From the NCBI GenBank assembly GCA_009922615.1, contig RFVF01000022.1:1-64000 (forward strand): a stretch of DNA of 64,000 bases, written 5' to 3'. The position numbers and the translations under genes are program-made. The notes under the pieces are model-generated. The model had not been told where the DNA came from, ran no database searches, and saw only the letters and a program-made list of their open reading frames with translations. Of the stretch, positions 33,357 through 42,109 are shown piece after piece. Numbering within the stretch: position 1 is the first letter of the stretch; each line of letters opens with the position of its first letter. Source of the DNA: Pseudomonadota bacterium (GTDB lineage Bacteria > Verrucomicrobiota > Verrucomicrobiia > Limisphaerales > SXTU01).

Positions 33357-35093
33357 CTACTTTACCACCATCGCACTGAACGGCGCGACGTAGGCTTGCA
33401 GGTAAACCAGAATTCCCACCAGTGCCGCGAGCGCGAGGCTGTGGAAGAACACGTAACGCAGGATGCTGCCTTCGTGCCCATACCAGTTCGTCGCGGTGCT
33501 CGCCACCACGATGCTCTGCGCGTCCACCATCTTGCCCATCACGCCACCGGAACTGTTCGCGGCACACATCAGCACAGGCGGGATGCCCGTTTGCTCGGCG
33601 GTGATGCGTTGGAGGCTCCCGAAGAGGACATTGCTCGCGGTGTCGCTGCCAGTGAGCGCGACGCCCAGCCAGCCCAGCAACGAGCCGAAGAACGGATACA
33701 ACGAGCCGGTCTTGGCCAGTGCGAGGCCGAGCGTGGCGTCGGTGCCGGAATACTTCGTCACGTAGCCCAGTGCGAGCATCGCCGCGATGGTGACGAGCGA
33801 GAACCGCACGTTCCACAACGTGCGCCGATACACCCGCAGCATCTCGACCAACGAGAAGCCCATGTAAAACCCGGCGAGCACCGCCGCGACGAGAATCCCC
33901 GTGCCGGTCGCGGAGAGCCAGTTCAGTGTGAAAACGGCCGCCTCCGGCGCGGCATTGGCGGGCGCGACCGGCGGTGTCCGCACGATGTTCTTGTGCACGC
34001 GCGGCACGGGCATTTCCGGCGCGGTCAGTGGCGCGGCAGGTTTCCAGCCGGGATCGACAGTGAGTTTTTCTCCGCGCAACTCGGCGAGGCTGAGTGAAAA
34101 CGACTTTTTCCCGTTGAAGAAATCCTTCACTTGCGGCACGCCCCAGGTGAAGACCAGCACGCTCAACAAAAGCCATGGCACCCACGCGCGTCGGACGAGT
34201 GCGGCGTCGCTGGCAGATGCTGGATGCTGGATGCTGGATGCTGGATGCTTTTCGTCGTTCGCCGGTTTCCAGCCATCGCTCGGCTTCCAAAATTTCAGCA
34301 GCGCGACGACTGCGCCGAGCGAGCAGAGTGCCGCAACAATGTCCACGAGCCACGGGCCGTGATAGTTCGAGACCACGAATTGCGGCACCGCGAAGGTCAC
34401 GCCCGCCGTCAGGCACGCCGGCCAGACGCCAAGCATTCCGCGCCAGCCCGCGTAGGCCCACACCACCCAGAACGGCACGATCAGCGAGAAGAACGGCAGT
34501 TGTCGCCCCGCCATCGCCGAGAGCGCGTGAAGGTCGAGCCCCGACACGCTGGCGAGCGCGATGATCGGCGTGCCAAGCGCGCCGTAGGCCACGGGCGCGG
34601 TGTTGGCGATGAGCGAGAGCCCGGCGGCTTGCAGCGGTTTGAAACCAAGTTGCATCAGGATCGCCGCCGTCACGGCCACCGGCGTGCCGAAACCCGCCGC
34701 GCCCTCGAAGAACGCACCGAAGCTGAATGCGATGAGCACGAGCTGCACGCGCGGGTCCGGCGCGAGGTCCGCGAGACTCCCGCGCAGCACGGCGAACAAC
34801 CCTTTGTCCACCGTAAGCTGGTAGAGAAAAATCAAATTCAGGATGATCCAGCCAATCGGAAACAAACCATAGGCTGCGCCATAGCCCGCCGTCGCCAGCG
34901 CCGCATCCACCGGCATCCGAAACGCCACAAGCGCCACCGCCAGCGCCACGCCCAGGCCGAGCAGCGCGGCGAGGTGGATTTTAATTTCGAGCCACGCAAT
35001 GGCTCCCAACAGCACGACCACAGGCAGCGCGGCGACCAGCGTGGAAAGCCAGGCATTACCGAGCGGATCGTAATTTTGTGGCCAAGGTGCCAT
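33357..35093 (-). CDS. lldP: L-lactate permease (LldP family)
   Basis: 578 residues with about 12-13 membrane helices. Family landmarks are IAFSFGAFFEGAAGFGTPVA, ANTAPVAYGALGTPI, GWLGVALTGSDTASNVLFG and ANSSGGVMGKMVDAQSI. It takes up lactate or glycolate with protons or sodium. A large hydrophilic loop (about residues 270-380) is variable and includes the HPASSIQHPASASD stretch encoded by four tandem heptamers. Loss or gain of one unit would put the second half out of frame. No lactate dehydrogenase is adjacent. Start at the ATG at 35093. Confidence 0.9.
   Translation of the reverse strand: MAPWPQNYDPLGNAWLSTLVAALPVVVLLGAIAWLEIKIHLAALLGLGVALAVALVAFRMPVDAALATAGYGAAYGLFPIGWIILNLIFLYQLTVDKGLFAVLRGSLADLAPDPRVQLVLIAFSFGAFFEGAAGFGTPVAVTAAILMQLGFKPLQAAGLSLIANTAPVAYGALGTPIIALASVSGLDLHALSAMAGRQLPFFSLIVPFWVVWAYAGWRGMLGVWPACLTAGVTFAVPQFVVSNYHGPWLVDIVAALCSLGAVVALLKFWKPSDGWKPANDEKHPASSIQHPASASDAALVRRAWVPWLLLSVLVFTWGVPQVKDFFNGKKSFSLSLAELRGEKLTVDPGWKPAAPLTAPEMPVPRVHKNIVRTPPVAPANAAPEAAVFTLNWLSATGTGILVAAVLAGFYMGFSLVEMLRVYRRTLWNVRFSLVTIAAMLALGYVTKYSGTDATLGLALAKTGSLYPFFGSLLGWLGVALTGSDTASNVLFGSLQRITAEQTGIPPVLMCAANSSGGVMGKMVDAQSIVVASTATNWYGHEGSILRYVFFHSLALAALVGILVYLQAYVAPFSAMVVK
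34221..34248. repeat. Four tandem TGGATGC heptamers inside lldP
   Basis: Perfect 7-bp repeats at 34221, 34228, 34235 and 34242, with a partial unit (GATGC) before. They lie in the hydrophilic loop coding region of the permease. Because 7 is not a multiple of 3, slippage changes the reading frame. Confidence 0.92.
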
Positions 35094-35256
35094 GTGCGTG
35101 GCGAGAGAAAACGAGGAACCGCCCGCAATGTCCAGCCCCGGAACGGTGGGTGAATTCGTGCTACCCAGCAGCGCAACCTTTTGCTACCAACACGCCGTCG
35201 CCCGAATTCTGCCGCAGCATGGTGCCGCCAGCCGGGCGCGTCCGATCATCAACTTC

Positions 35257-36117
35257 ATGCGCTCCGTCCTCCGGGCAATGCTATACGTGGGCTTGCTGGC
35301 CTTGGGCTACTGGTGCGGCTTCAGCGCGCACCGAGACTATTCGCTCCTGATGATGGACGACGGCGTCGAACTGTCCCGCCGCAGCCGCGCCAAACCAGCC
35401 GCCGTCACCAACGAAACTCCCGCCACGGTCGAGGGAGAGACCACTCCAGCCTCCACCAACACACCGCCAACCAAACCGAATACGGCGAAAAAAGTGACCA
35501 CCACGAAAGTCGAAGCGGCAGGTGAGGAAAACGAGGACACGGGCTCGTTCCATCTCAGTCGGCGGGTGAGCAGCATTTACCTGCGCCTCGTCGGCTGCAC
35601 GCTCGGGCTGGCGGTGTCGTTGGTAGGGCTGGGACTGGTGGTGGCGCAGGATTTCGGCCACGTGCTGAAATTCGGCTTGGGCAAGCAGGTCTCCTATGTG
35701 AGCGACAAGGCTGCGCGCACGGCGGCTTACGAGCACGCGGAACAAGTGGCGATGCGCGGCCAGCACCACGAGGCCATCAAGCTGCTCCAAGCCATCCTCC
35801 TCAAACATCCCGGCCACGCCCACTCACTGCTGAAGATCGCCGAAATCTACGACAAGGAACTGCAAGACTTCCCGCGGGCCGCGCAGTCATACGAATTGCT
35901 GCTCGAGCAACCGCTTCCCGCCGAGCAGTGGGGTTGGATCGCGATCCGGCTCTCCAACATCTACACCGGCAAGCTGGCCCAGCCGCAGGCCGCCCTGAAA
36001 ATCCTCCAGCGCCTCGCCGTGGACTTCCCCGAAACCCAGGCAGGCGGCAAAGCCCTCAAGCGACTGGCGATGATCGACAAGGCCGGCTTGAACGAGGACA
36101 CCAAGAAGGAAGTGTGA
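35257..36117 (+). CDS. Membrane-anchored TPR protein
   Basis: 286 residues from the ATG at 35257. A first transmembrane helix (MLYVGLLALGYWCGF) is followed by a Thr/Pro/Lys-rich linker (about 40-90), a second helix (LVGCTLGLAVSLVGLGLVVA) and then helical TPR-type repeats in the C-terminal 150 residues (EHAEQVAMRGQHHEAIKLLQ, AQSYELLLEQPLPAE). Likely an inner-membrane scaffold. The frame continues upstream to 35092, but this lies in the divergent region next to lldP. It is followed at 88 bp by a PQQ-like propeller gene in the same direction. Confidence 0.7.
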   Translation: MRSVLRAMLYVGLLALGYWCGFSAHRDYSLLMMDDGVELSRRSRAKPAAVTNETPATVEGETTPASTNTPPTKPNTAKKVTTTKVEAAGEENEDTGSFHLSRRVSSIYLRLVGCTLGLAVSLVGLGLVVAQDFGHVLKFGLGKQVSYVSDKAARTAAYEHAEQVAMRGQHHEAIKLLQAILLKHPGHAHSLLKIAEIYDKELQDFPRAAQSYELLLEQPLPAEQWGWIAIRLSNIYTGKLAQPQAALKILQRLAVDFPETQAGGKALKRLAMIDKAGLNEDTKKEV

Positions 36118-36205
36118 CGGGCGGTTCGGCTCGAACGGTGCATTGACCTCAAAAATCTTTGCCTTGCGCCAGCGGCGGCGTGACGGGAACCTTCGCGGCA
36201 CCCGC

Positions 36206-37627
36206 ATGAATGCACGTTATCTCCTGCTTGCCGCAGTGTTGATCACCGGCTCGCTCCCCGCCGCCGAAATCCTCGAAGACTGGCCGCAGTTCCTCGGCCC
36301 GCGCGGCAACAACACCTCGCGCGAGACAGGCTTGCTCGAAAAATTTCCCAAGGACGGTCCGCCCGTCGTGTGGCAACGCGACATCGGCGCCGGCTACAGC
36401 GCGCCCTCCGTGCGGGGCGACCTGCTCGTGTTGCACCATCGCGTGCAGGGCGAGGAAGTCGTCGAGGCGATGCACCCGGCGACGGGAAAACCCGTGTGGC
36501 GTCATGCCTATCCGAGCCGTTATCAGGATCCCTATGGTTACAACAACGGCCCGCGCTGCACGCCACTGCTCACCGCAGATCGCTGCTACACGTTCGGTGC
36601 CGAGGGCAAACTGCTCTGCCTCGAACTCCCGACCGGCAAGCTCGTCTGGGAGCGGAACACGGCGAAGGAATTCAATGTGCCCGAGGCCTTTTTCGGAGTC
36701 GGCTCCACGCCGATCCTTGAGGACGGCAAGCTGATCGTCATGGTCGGCGGTCAGCCCAGCGCCGGCATGGTCGCCCTCGACGCCACCACAGGCAAGACGC
36801 TCTGGCAAAACGTCGGCAAGACCAACTGGTCCGGCGTCATCACTTTGGGCTGGCGCACCGAAGCCCCTTACGAGTGGACCGGCTTCGAAAAGTTGGCCAG
36901 CTACGCGTCTCCGGTGGCGGCCACCATCCACGGGCAACGCCACATCCTCTGCCTGATGCGCCAGGGCTTGGTGTCGGTGAATCCGACGAACGGCGCGATC
37001 AATTTCAGCCGCTGGTTCCAATCCTTCGCGAACGACTCGGTCAACGCGATGAATCCCATCGTGCAGGACGACCTCGTGTTGATTTCCGCCGCCTACTACC
37101 GCAGCGGTGCGGTGCTACTGCGCGTGAAACCGGACGGCAAATCCTTCGACGAAGTCTGGCGCGACCCTGCTCGCCACCCAATGGACGTGGCCGATCGCGA
37201 TCCAGCGACGGGCCGCTGGAAGGTGCCCGCGCTGGAGCTCCACTGGAACACCCCCATCCTGCTCGACGGCCACCTCTACGCGTTCAGTGGACGCGACGAG
37301 CCGGACGCGACGTTCCGCTGCGTGGAATTCAAGACCGGCAAGGTCGCTTGGAGCCGCGACGAGCGCTGGCAGAAGCACCCGCCACACGGCACGCAATTCC
37401 CAGTCTTCGGCCGAGGTTCCGCTATCCTCGCGGACGGAAAACTCTTCGTGCTCGGCGAAGCTGGCCTGCTCGGCATCTTCAAACCCAACGCCAAACAGCC
37501 TGAAGAACTCTCTCGCTGGCAGGCCCCGATGCTCGGCTACCCGACCTGGTGCGCGCCGGTGCTGTCACACAAGCGCCTTTACCTCCGAAGCGAGGACAAG
37601 CTGGTGTGCCTGAACCTCGCGCGCTGA
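36206..37627 (+). CDS. Exported PQQ-like/BamB-type beta-propeller protein
   Basis: 473 residues with a signal peptide (MNARYLLLAAVLITGSLPAA). The opening DWPQFLGPRGNNTS is the hallmark of PVC outer-membrane-assembly-like PQQ-repeat proteins. Blades repeat as ATGKPVWRH, PTGKLVWERN, TTGKTLWQN and KTGKVAWSRD, giving an eight-bladed propeller. No quinoprotein catalytic residues or haem site are obvious, so it may be a structural or sensing propeller rather than a dehydrogenase. Start at ATG 36206; the open frame to 36143 lacks a leader. Confidence 0.83.
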   Translation: MNARYLLLAAVLITGSLPAAEILEDWPQFLGPRGNNTSRETGLLEKFPKDGPPVVWQRDIGAGYSAPSVRGDLLVLHHRVQGEEVVEAMHPATGKPVWRHAYPSRYQDPYGYNNGPRCTPLLTADRCYTFGAEGKLLCLELPTGKLVWERNTAKEFNVPEAFFGVGSTPILEDGKLIVMVGGQPSAGMVALDATTGKTLWQNVGKTNWSGVITLGWRTEAPYEWTGFEKLASYASPVAATIHGQRHILCLMRQGLVSVNPTNGAINFSRWFQSFANDSVNAMNPIVQDDLVLISAAYYRSGAVLLRVKPDGKSFDEVWRDPARHPMDVADRDPATGRWKVPALELHWNTPILLDGHLYAFSGRDEPDATFRCVEFKTGKVAWSRDERWQKHPPHGTQFPVFGRGSAILADGKLFVLGEAGLLGIFKPNAKQPEELSRWQAPMLGYPTWCAPVLSHKRLYLRSEDKLVCLNLAR

Positions 37628-37694
37628 CCAGCGACCACACTTCGGATTTACACATTGCAGTCACTCGGCTCCTGTCCCCAAATTCTCCCACGGC

Positions 37695-39179
37695 ATGAAC
37701 AATCTCTACTTCGTCCTGCTGATCGGACTTCCGGTCTGGTTCATCATGGTCCTGCTTGGGCGGCAGATGCGGCAGCGCTGGAACCTGCGACTGGGCGCAC
37801 CATATCACTTCATCTGCATCGGGAATGCCGCGCTCGCCGCATCCTACTACATGGACCTAAAGGTCGACACGCATCGCGTGATCATGGCGGCGGCGTTCAT
37901 GATGGACGCGTTGCTCTTCCTGACGTTGTTCAACCGGTTCTACTGGGAAGGTTATTTCGCCAAGAAACGCAACATGGTGGTTCCACGGTTTTTCACCCAT
38001 GCCACCAAGCTCATCGGCATCACGACCTCTGTGCTGCTTATCCTTCAGTTTGTCTTCGAGGTGAAGGTGCCTGGCTTGTTCGCCAGCTTGGCTGGCGGCG
38101 GCGTCGTCATCGGCTTGGCCCTGCGTCCGGTCATCGCCAACCTAACCGCCGGGCTGACCATCCAGATGAGCAAACCGCTCAAGCTGGGCGACTGGCTCTA
38201 CATCGACAACCGCCTCGCCGAAGTCATGGAACTCAACTGGCGCACCACCCGGCTACGCACCATCGACCACACCTACATCGAGATTCCAAACGTGGACCTC
38301 GTCAACGTCCACCTCCAGAACTACAGCTACCCCACGCCCCACCACGCCATGCGCGTCACTGTGCCGGTGGAATACGAGGCCCCACCCAACAAGGTTCGCG
38401 CGATCCTGCTGCGCTCCACTGAAGACGTAGCTGGCGTCCTCAAAGACCCACCGCCCGAGGTTTACCTCAAAGAATTTGCCGACAGCACCATCATCTACGA
38501 AATCCGCGTCTGGATCGAAAAAGACGCGGAGCAAGATCGCATCGCCGACGGCATCCGCACCGACGCATGGTATGAACTGCGCCGCGTCGGCCTGACCATG
38601 CCGTTCCCCCAGCGCGTGGTGCAATACCTCAAACCAAAAGACGATTCCGAGGCGCAAGCCCGGCACATCGCCGACATCCTCGGGCGCAACTTGATCTTCA
38701 GCGTCCTGAGCGACGCCCAGCGTCAGAAGCTCGTCATCGGTGCGCACAAGCAGTTGTTCGGCAAGCACGAACGCATCTTCCGCCAGGGCGAGGAAGGCAA
38801 TGCCCTCTACGTCGTCGTGGAAGGCGAGGCCGATGTTTACGTCGAAGAGGAGGGGATTTCCATGCGAGTGAACGTAGTGCGCAGCGGCGAATGCCTCGGC
38901 GAATTCTCCCTCCTCACCGGCGAGAAACTCAGCGCCTCTGTCCAAGCCACCCGGGATTGCGAAGTCGTCCTCATCCCGCGCGAACGCATGGCGGAAGTCT
39001 TGCGCGAGTCACCCGAGATTGTCGAGCGGCTCAGTGAAATCCTCGCCCTCCGCCGACTCGAAACTGAAGTCATCCTTGCCGAGTCCCAGACTCAGCGTAA
39101 CAAAAACGTCGTCCCCAAGAGCCAGGAGGAATACGCCAACGACTTCCTCAAGAAGATGCACGACTTTTTCTCTGTCTGA
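37695..39179 (+). CDS. MscS-type mechanosensitive channel with C-terminal cyclic-nucleotide-binding domain
   Basis: 494 residues. Four N-terminal hydrophobic helices lead to the pore helix region (GLFASLAGGGVVIGLALRPV then IANLTAGLTIQMSKPLKLGD), the MscS beta domain (TIDHTYIEIPNVDLVN) and the alpha-beta domain up to about residue 320. A cNMP-binding fold follows at about 350-455, with GEEGNALYVVVEGEADVYV and the phosphate-binding cassette GECLGEFSLLTGEKLSA. A short coiled tail ends the protein. It should be an inner-membrane channel gated or tuned by cAMP/cGMP or a related ligand. The cassette has Glu and Thr/Ser positions but lacks the classical RxA arrangement, so ligand identity is open. 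Confidence 0.85.
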   Translation: MNNLYFVLLIGLPVWFIMVLLGRQMRQRWNLRLGAPYHFICIGNAALAASYYMDLKVDTHRVIMAAAFMMDALLFLTLFNRFYWEGYFAKKRNMVVPRFFTHATKLIGITTSVLLILQFVFEVKVPGLFASLAGGGVVIGLALRPVIANLTAGLTIQMSKPLKLGDWLYIDNRLAEVMELNWRTTRLRTIDHTYIEIPNVDLVNVHLQNYSYPTPHHAMRVTVPVEYEAPPNKVRAILLRSTEDVAGVLKDPPPEVYLKEFADSTIIYEIRVWIEKDAEQDRIADGIRTDAWYELRRVGLTMPFPQRVVQYLKPKDDSEAQARHIADILGRNLIFSVLSDAQRQKLVIGAHKQLFGKHERIFRQGEEGNALYVVVEGEADVYVEEEGISMRVNVVRSGECLGEFSLLTGEKLSASVQATRDCEVVLIPRERMAEVLRESPEIVERLSEILALRRLETEVILAESQTQRNKNVVPKSQEEYANDFLKKMHDFFSV

Positions 39180-39188
39180 CCGGCCGGA

Positions 39189-40583
39189 CTATTTCGTGGG
39201 CACCACGTCCTCCGGCATCGGGCGCCCCTTGGTTTCCGGCATGAACGCCATCGCAATCAGACCCAGCAGGAAGACCGAACTGACCCAGCAGCACGCCGCG
39301 CGGAACGCCACGAGCTTGGCCTCCGGAGTGGTTGCCCCTGCCGCGAGCGATTTCGCCAGCAGGCCCATCGTGAACGGCCCGCTCGCGGCAATGAAGCGCC
39401 CGACATTATAGCAGAAGCTAACGCCGGTGCTCCGCAACCGCGTGGGGAACAACTCCGGCAGGTAGATCGCAAACCCGGCGAACAGTGCGAGCTGGCAGAA
39501 GCCCATCACGAAGCTCATCCAGATGTCGCCCGTGCCGTTGAAAAGCTGAAAGTAGCCGACCGTGGCGGCGAACGCGCTGATGAACGCCACGGTGAATGCA
39601 GCCTTGCGACCGAACTTCTGCGCGAAGTGCGTGAAGGTCATCATGCCGAAAAACGCACCGAGATTTTGCACGATGCTGTTCACACCGACCCAGTAGGTCT
39701 TCTCACTGGCGATCTGCGCGTCCGGCATACCCTTGGCCTTGAGCGAATTCCCGATCACATCGCCCACCAGTTCCGGACTGAAGAAGCCCACGCCCCACAA
39801 GCCCACCACGCCCGACACGCACAGCATCATTCCCAGCAGCGCCGGAGTGCGCCACCGCTGCTCGCCAAAGAGCGAGGCGTAGGAGCCGAACTTCGCACCG
39901 GTGAGCCGGCCTTCTTCGCGAGCCTTCACCCACTTCTCCGGCTCCTTGAGGCGGATTTGCAGAAACACACACAGAAACGCCGGCAGCGCGCCGATGAGAA
40001 ACATATACTTCCATGCGTTCGCCGGATTGATGTGCCCGGCCGCACCGAGCTTGCCCATGCCCATGCTGATAAGACCGGCACTGATGTTGCCCACGGCCGA
40101 GAGCGCCTGCAGCGTGCCTAGCGCACCGGTCCGCGAACGCTCGGGCAGCCCATCCGCCACCAGCGCCACGGCCAAACCGAATACCCCGCCCACGCCCAGC
40201 CCCGTCAGGAAGCGATAGCTGGCAAAGTCCAGCCAGCCTGTCGAAAACGCAGACAGACCCGTGCAGACCGAATAGATCAGCACCGTCAGCGTGAGCGTCT
40301 TCGCCCGCCCGATGCGGTCCCCCACCGCACCGAAGATCAACCCACCCGTGGCCCAGCCCGCGACAAAGATCGCCGTGGCGTAGCCGGAATACTCCTTCAC
40401 ATCGTAACCCGCCGGCAGCAGCGCTTTCATCGCACCCTGCCGCGCGAGCAGAAAGAGCTGCTGATCCAAACAGTCGAACAGCCACGCCAAGCACGCCATC
40501 GTGAACACGAACCAGTGATACGGGGTGAGGTCTTTCCACCACGGGCTGGTGGACGTGGCGGGTGCGGTGTCAGTGGAACTCAT
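39189..40583 (-). CDS. MFS transporter, metabolite:H+ symporter type
   Basis: 464 residues with 12 predicted helices. The N-terminal DCLDQQLFLLARQGAMKALL and the GDRIGRAKTLTLTV loop, then LTGLGVGGVFGLAVALVADG, are typical of the AAHS/MHS/sugar-acid branch. The C-terminal YLPELFPTRLRSTGVSFCYN signature is the second family repeat. The substrate is probably an aromatic or organic acid or a sugar. It is divergent from the M20 peptidase gene with 124 bp between starts, and converges on the channel gene with 9 bp. Confidence 0.85.
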   Translation of the reverse strand: MSSTDTAPATSTSPWWKDLTPYHWFVFTMACLAWLFDCLDQQLFLLARQGAMKALLPAGYDVKEYSGYATAIFVAGWATGGLIFGAVGDRIGRAKTLTLTVLIYSVCTGLSAFSTGWLDFASYRFLTGLGVGGVFGLAVALVADGLPERSRTGALGTLQALSAVGNISAGLISMGMGKLGAAGHINPANAWKYMFLIGALPAFLCVFLQIRLKEPEKWVKAREEGRLTGAKFGSYASLFGEQRWRTPALLGMMLCVSGVVGLWGVGFFSPELVGDVIGNSLKAKGMPDAQIASEKTYWVGVNSIVQNLGAFFGMMTFTHFAQKFGRKAAFTVAFISAFAATVGYFQLFNGTGDIWMSFVMGFCQLALFAGFAIYLPELFPTRLRSTGVSFCYNVGRFIAASGPFTMGLLAKSLAAGATTPEAKLVAFRAACCWVSSVFLLGLIAMAFMPETKGRPMPEDVVPTK

Positions 40584-40670
40584 GAGCGGCGCAATGTTGC
40601 AGTCGGAAAACAGGTTGTTACCTACACGTAACGCTTGAGCGAGCCAAGGCTTAATTCCCGCCGCACGCGA

Positions 40671-40699
40671 TTGCCTTTCGCCTCCGGCTCCGCTTTCCT
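40671..40699 (+). promoter_or_regulatory. Candidate near-leaderless promoter of the M20 peptidase gene
   Basis: TTGCCT (40671-40676), a 17-nt spacer and TTTCCT (40694-40699), with the ATG 8 nt later at 40708. The -10 is weak, but the geometry matches that upstream of the Sel1 and pilM genes. Confidence 0.33.
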
Positions 40700-40707
40700 C
40701 TCTGCCG

Positions 40708-42081
40708 ATGCAACCAGTTCTCGACTACCTCGCCGCCAACGAAACGCGCTTCCTTTCCGAACTCTGCGACTACCTTCGCTTCCCCAGCGTCTCCGCGCAG
40801 CCCAAGCACAAACCCGACTTGGAAAAATGCGCCGCGTGGATCGCCAACCACGCTCGCGCCATCGGCCTCGAAGTCGAGGTCTGCCCCACCAAGGGCAATC
40901 CCATCGTCCTCGCCCGCACGCCGCGTCGCGTGGGCGCACGCAAGCCGCACTACGTCGTCTATGGCCACTACGACGTGCAGCCGCCCGAGCCGCTCGAGCT
41001 GTGGAAATCCCCGCCCTTCGAGCCGCGCATTGACGGCTGCAATCTCTTCGCTCGCGGCTCCTGCGACAACAAGGGCCAGCACTTCGCACACTTGAAGGCG
41101 GTCGAGGCCTACCTCAAGACCGGCACGGAACTGCCCTGCGACCTCACCTTCCTCATTGAGGGCGAGGAGGAAATCGGCTGCGAAAACCTCGCACCGTTCC
41201 TCCGCGCACGGAAGAAAGATTTGCGCTGCGAAGCCTTCGTCATCTCGGACAACGGCCTGCCCAGCAAGCGCCACCCCGCGCTCACCTACGCGTTGCGCGG
41301 CATCTTCGCCGTGGAGATCCGCCTTGATGGTCCGAACCGCGACCTCCACTCCGGCCTCTTCGGAGGCGCGGTGGACAATCCAGCGATGGCCCTCGCCCAA
41401 ATGCTCGCGAAGCTCCGCGATAAAAACGGTCGCGTCGCCATCCCCGGCTTCTACGACGACGTGGCTTCGCTCTCGAAATACGAGCGTGAGATGCTGGCCA
41501 AGCTGCCGGGCAACGAAGCGAGCTTCCGCAAACTTGTCGGCGTGCCGGAACTCTTCGGCGAAAAGGGCTTCACCAGCCTCGAACGCCGCACTGCGCGCCC
41601 GACCTGCGAGATCAACGGACTCACGAGCGGCTACCAGGGCGAGGGCAGCAAGACCATCGTGCCCGCGTGGGCCCGCGCGAAGCTGACCTTCCGCCTCGTG
41701 CCAGACATGGACCCGCAGAAGGTGCAACGCCTCGTGGTCGAGCACTTGAAGTCGCTCTGTCCGCCAAGCTGCAAACTCACCGTGGAAGCCGGTCACGCGG
41801 GCGAGCCGTATCTCGTGCAGCCCGACAGCCCGCGCGCGCAGGCCGCGTTGCGGGCATTGCGCGAGGCCTTCGGTTGCGAGCCGGTGCTGATGCGCGAAGG
41901 TGGCTCCATCCCCATCGTGAACGACTTCAAGCGCATCCTCGGCGTCGAAACGCTGCTCCTCGGTCTCTCTCTCCCCGACGACAACGCGCACTCGCCCAAC
42001 GAGAAGTTCGACCTCGATTGCTTCCGCGCTGGCACACGCATGAGCGCGTTGCTCTGGCGCGAGCTGGCGCAGGTGAAATGA
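40708..42081 (+). CDS. M20 family dipeptidase
   Basis: 457 residues. The dinuclear zinc site is complete: YGHYDVQPPEP (His and Asp), SCDNKGQ (bridging Asp region), EGEEEIGCEN (catalytic Glu and ligand Glu), ISDNG, and the C-terminal His in PDDNAHSPNE. A lid/dimerisation domain spans about 190-330. The GHYDVQP form groups it with the cytosolic nonspecific dipeptidase/carnosinase-like subfamily. There is no signal peptide, so it likely acts on imported peptides in the cytoplasm. It converges on the sialate esterase gene. Confidence 0.92.
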   Translation: MQPVLDYLAANETRFLSELCDYLRFPSVSAQPKHKPDLEKCAAWIANHARAIGLEVEVCPTKGNPIVLARTPRRVGARKPHYVVYGHYDVQPPEPLELWKSPPFEPRIDGCNLFARGSCDNKGQHFAHLKAVEAYLKTGTELPCDLTFLIEGEEEIGCENLAPFLRARKKDLRCEAFVISDNGLPSKRHPALTYALRGIFAVEIRLDGPNRDLHSGLFGGAVDNPAMALAQMLAKLRDKNGRVAIPGFYDDVASLSKYEREMLAKLPGNEASFRKLVGVPELFGEKGFTSLERRTARPTCEINGLTSGYQGEGSKTIVPAWARAKLTFRLVPDMDPQKVQRLVVEHLKSLCPPSCKLTVEAGHAGEPYLVQPDSPRAQAALRALREAFGCEPVLMREGGSIPIVNDFKRILGVETLLLGLSLPDDNAHSPNEKFDLDCFRAGTRMSALLWRELAQVK

Positions 42082-42109
42082 CGGAAGCGCGTCACCTCAA
42101 CTCGCCGCG

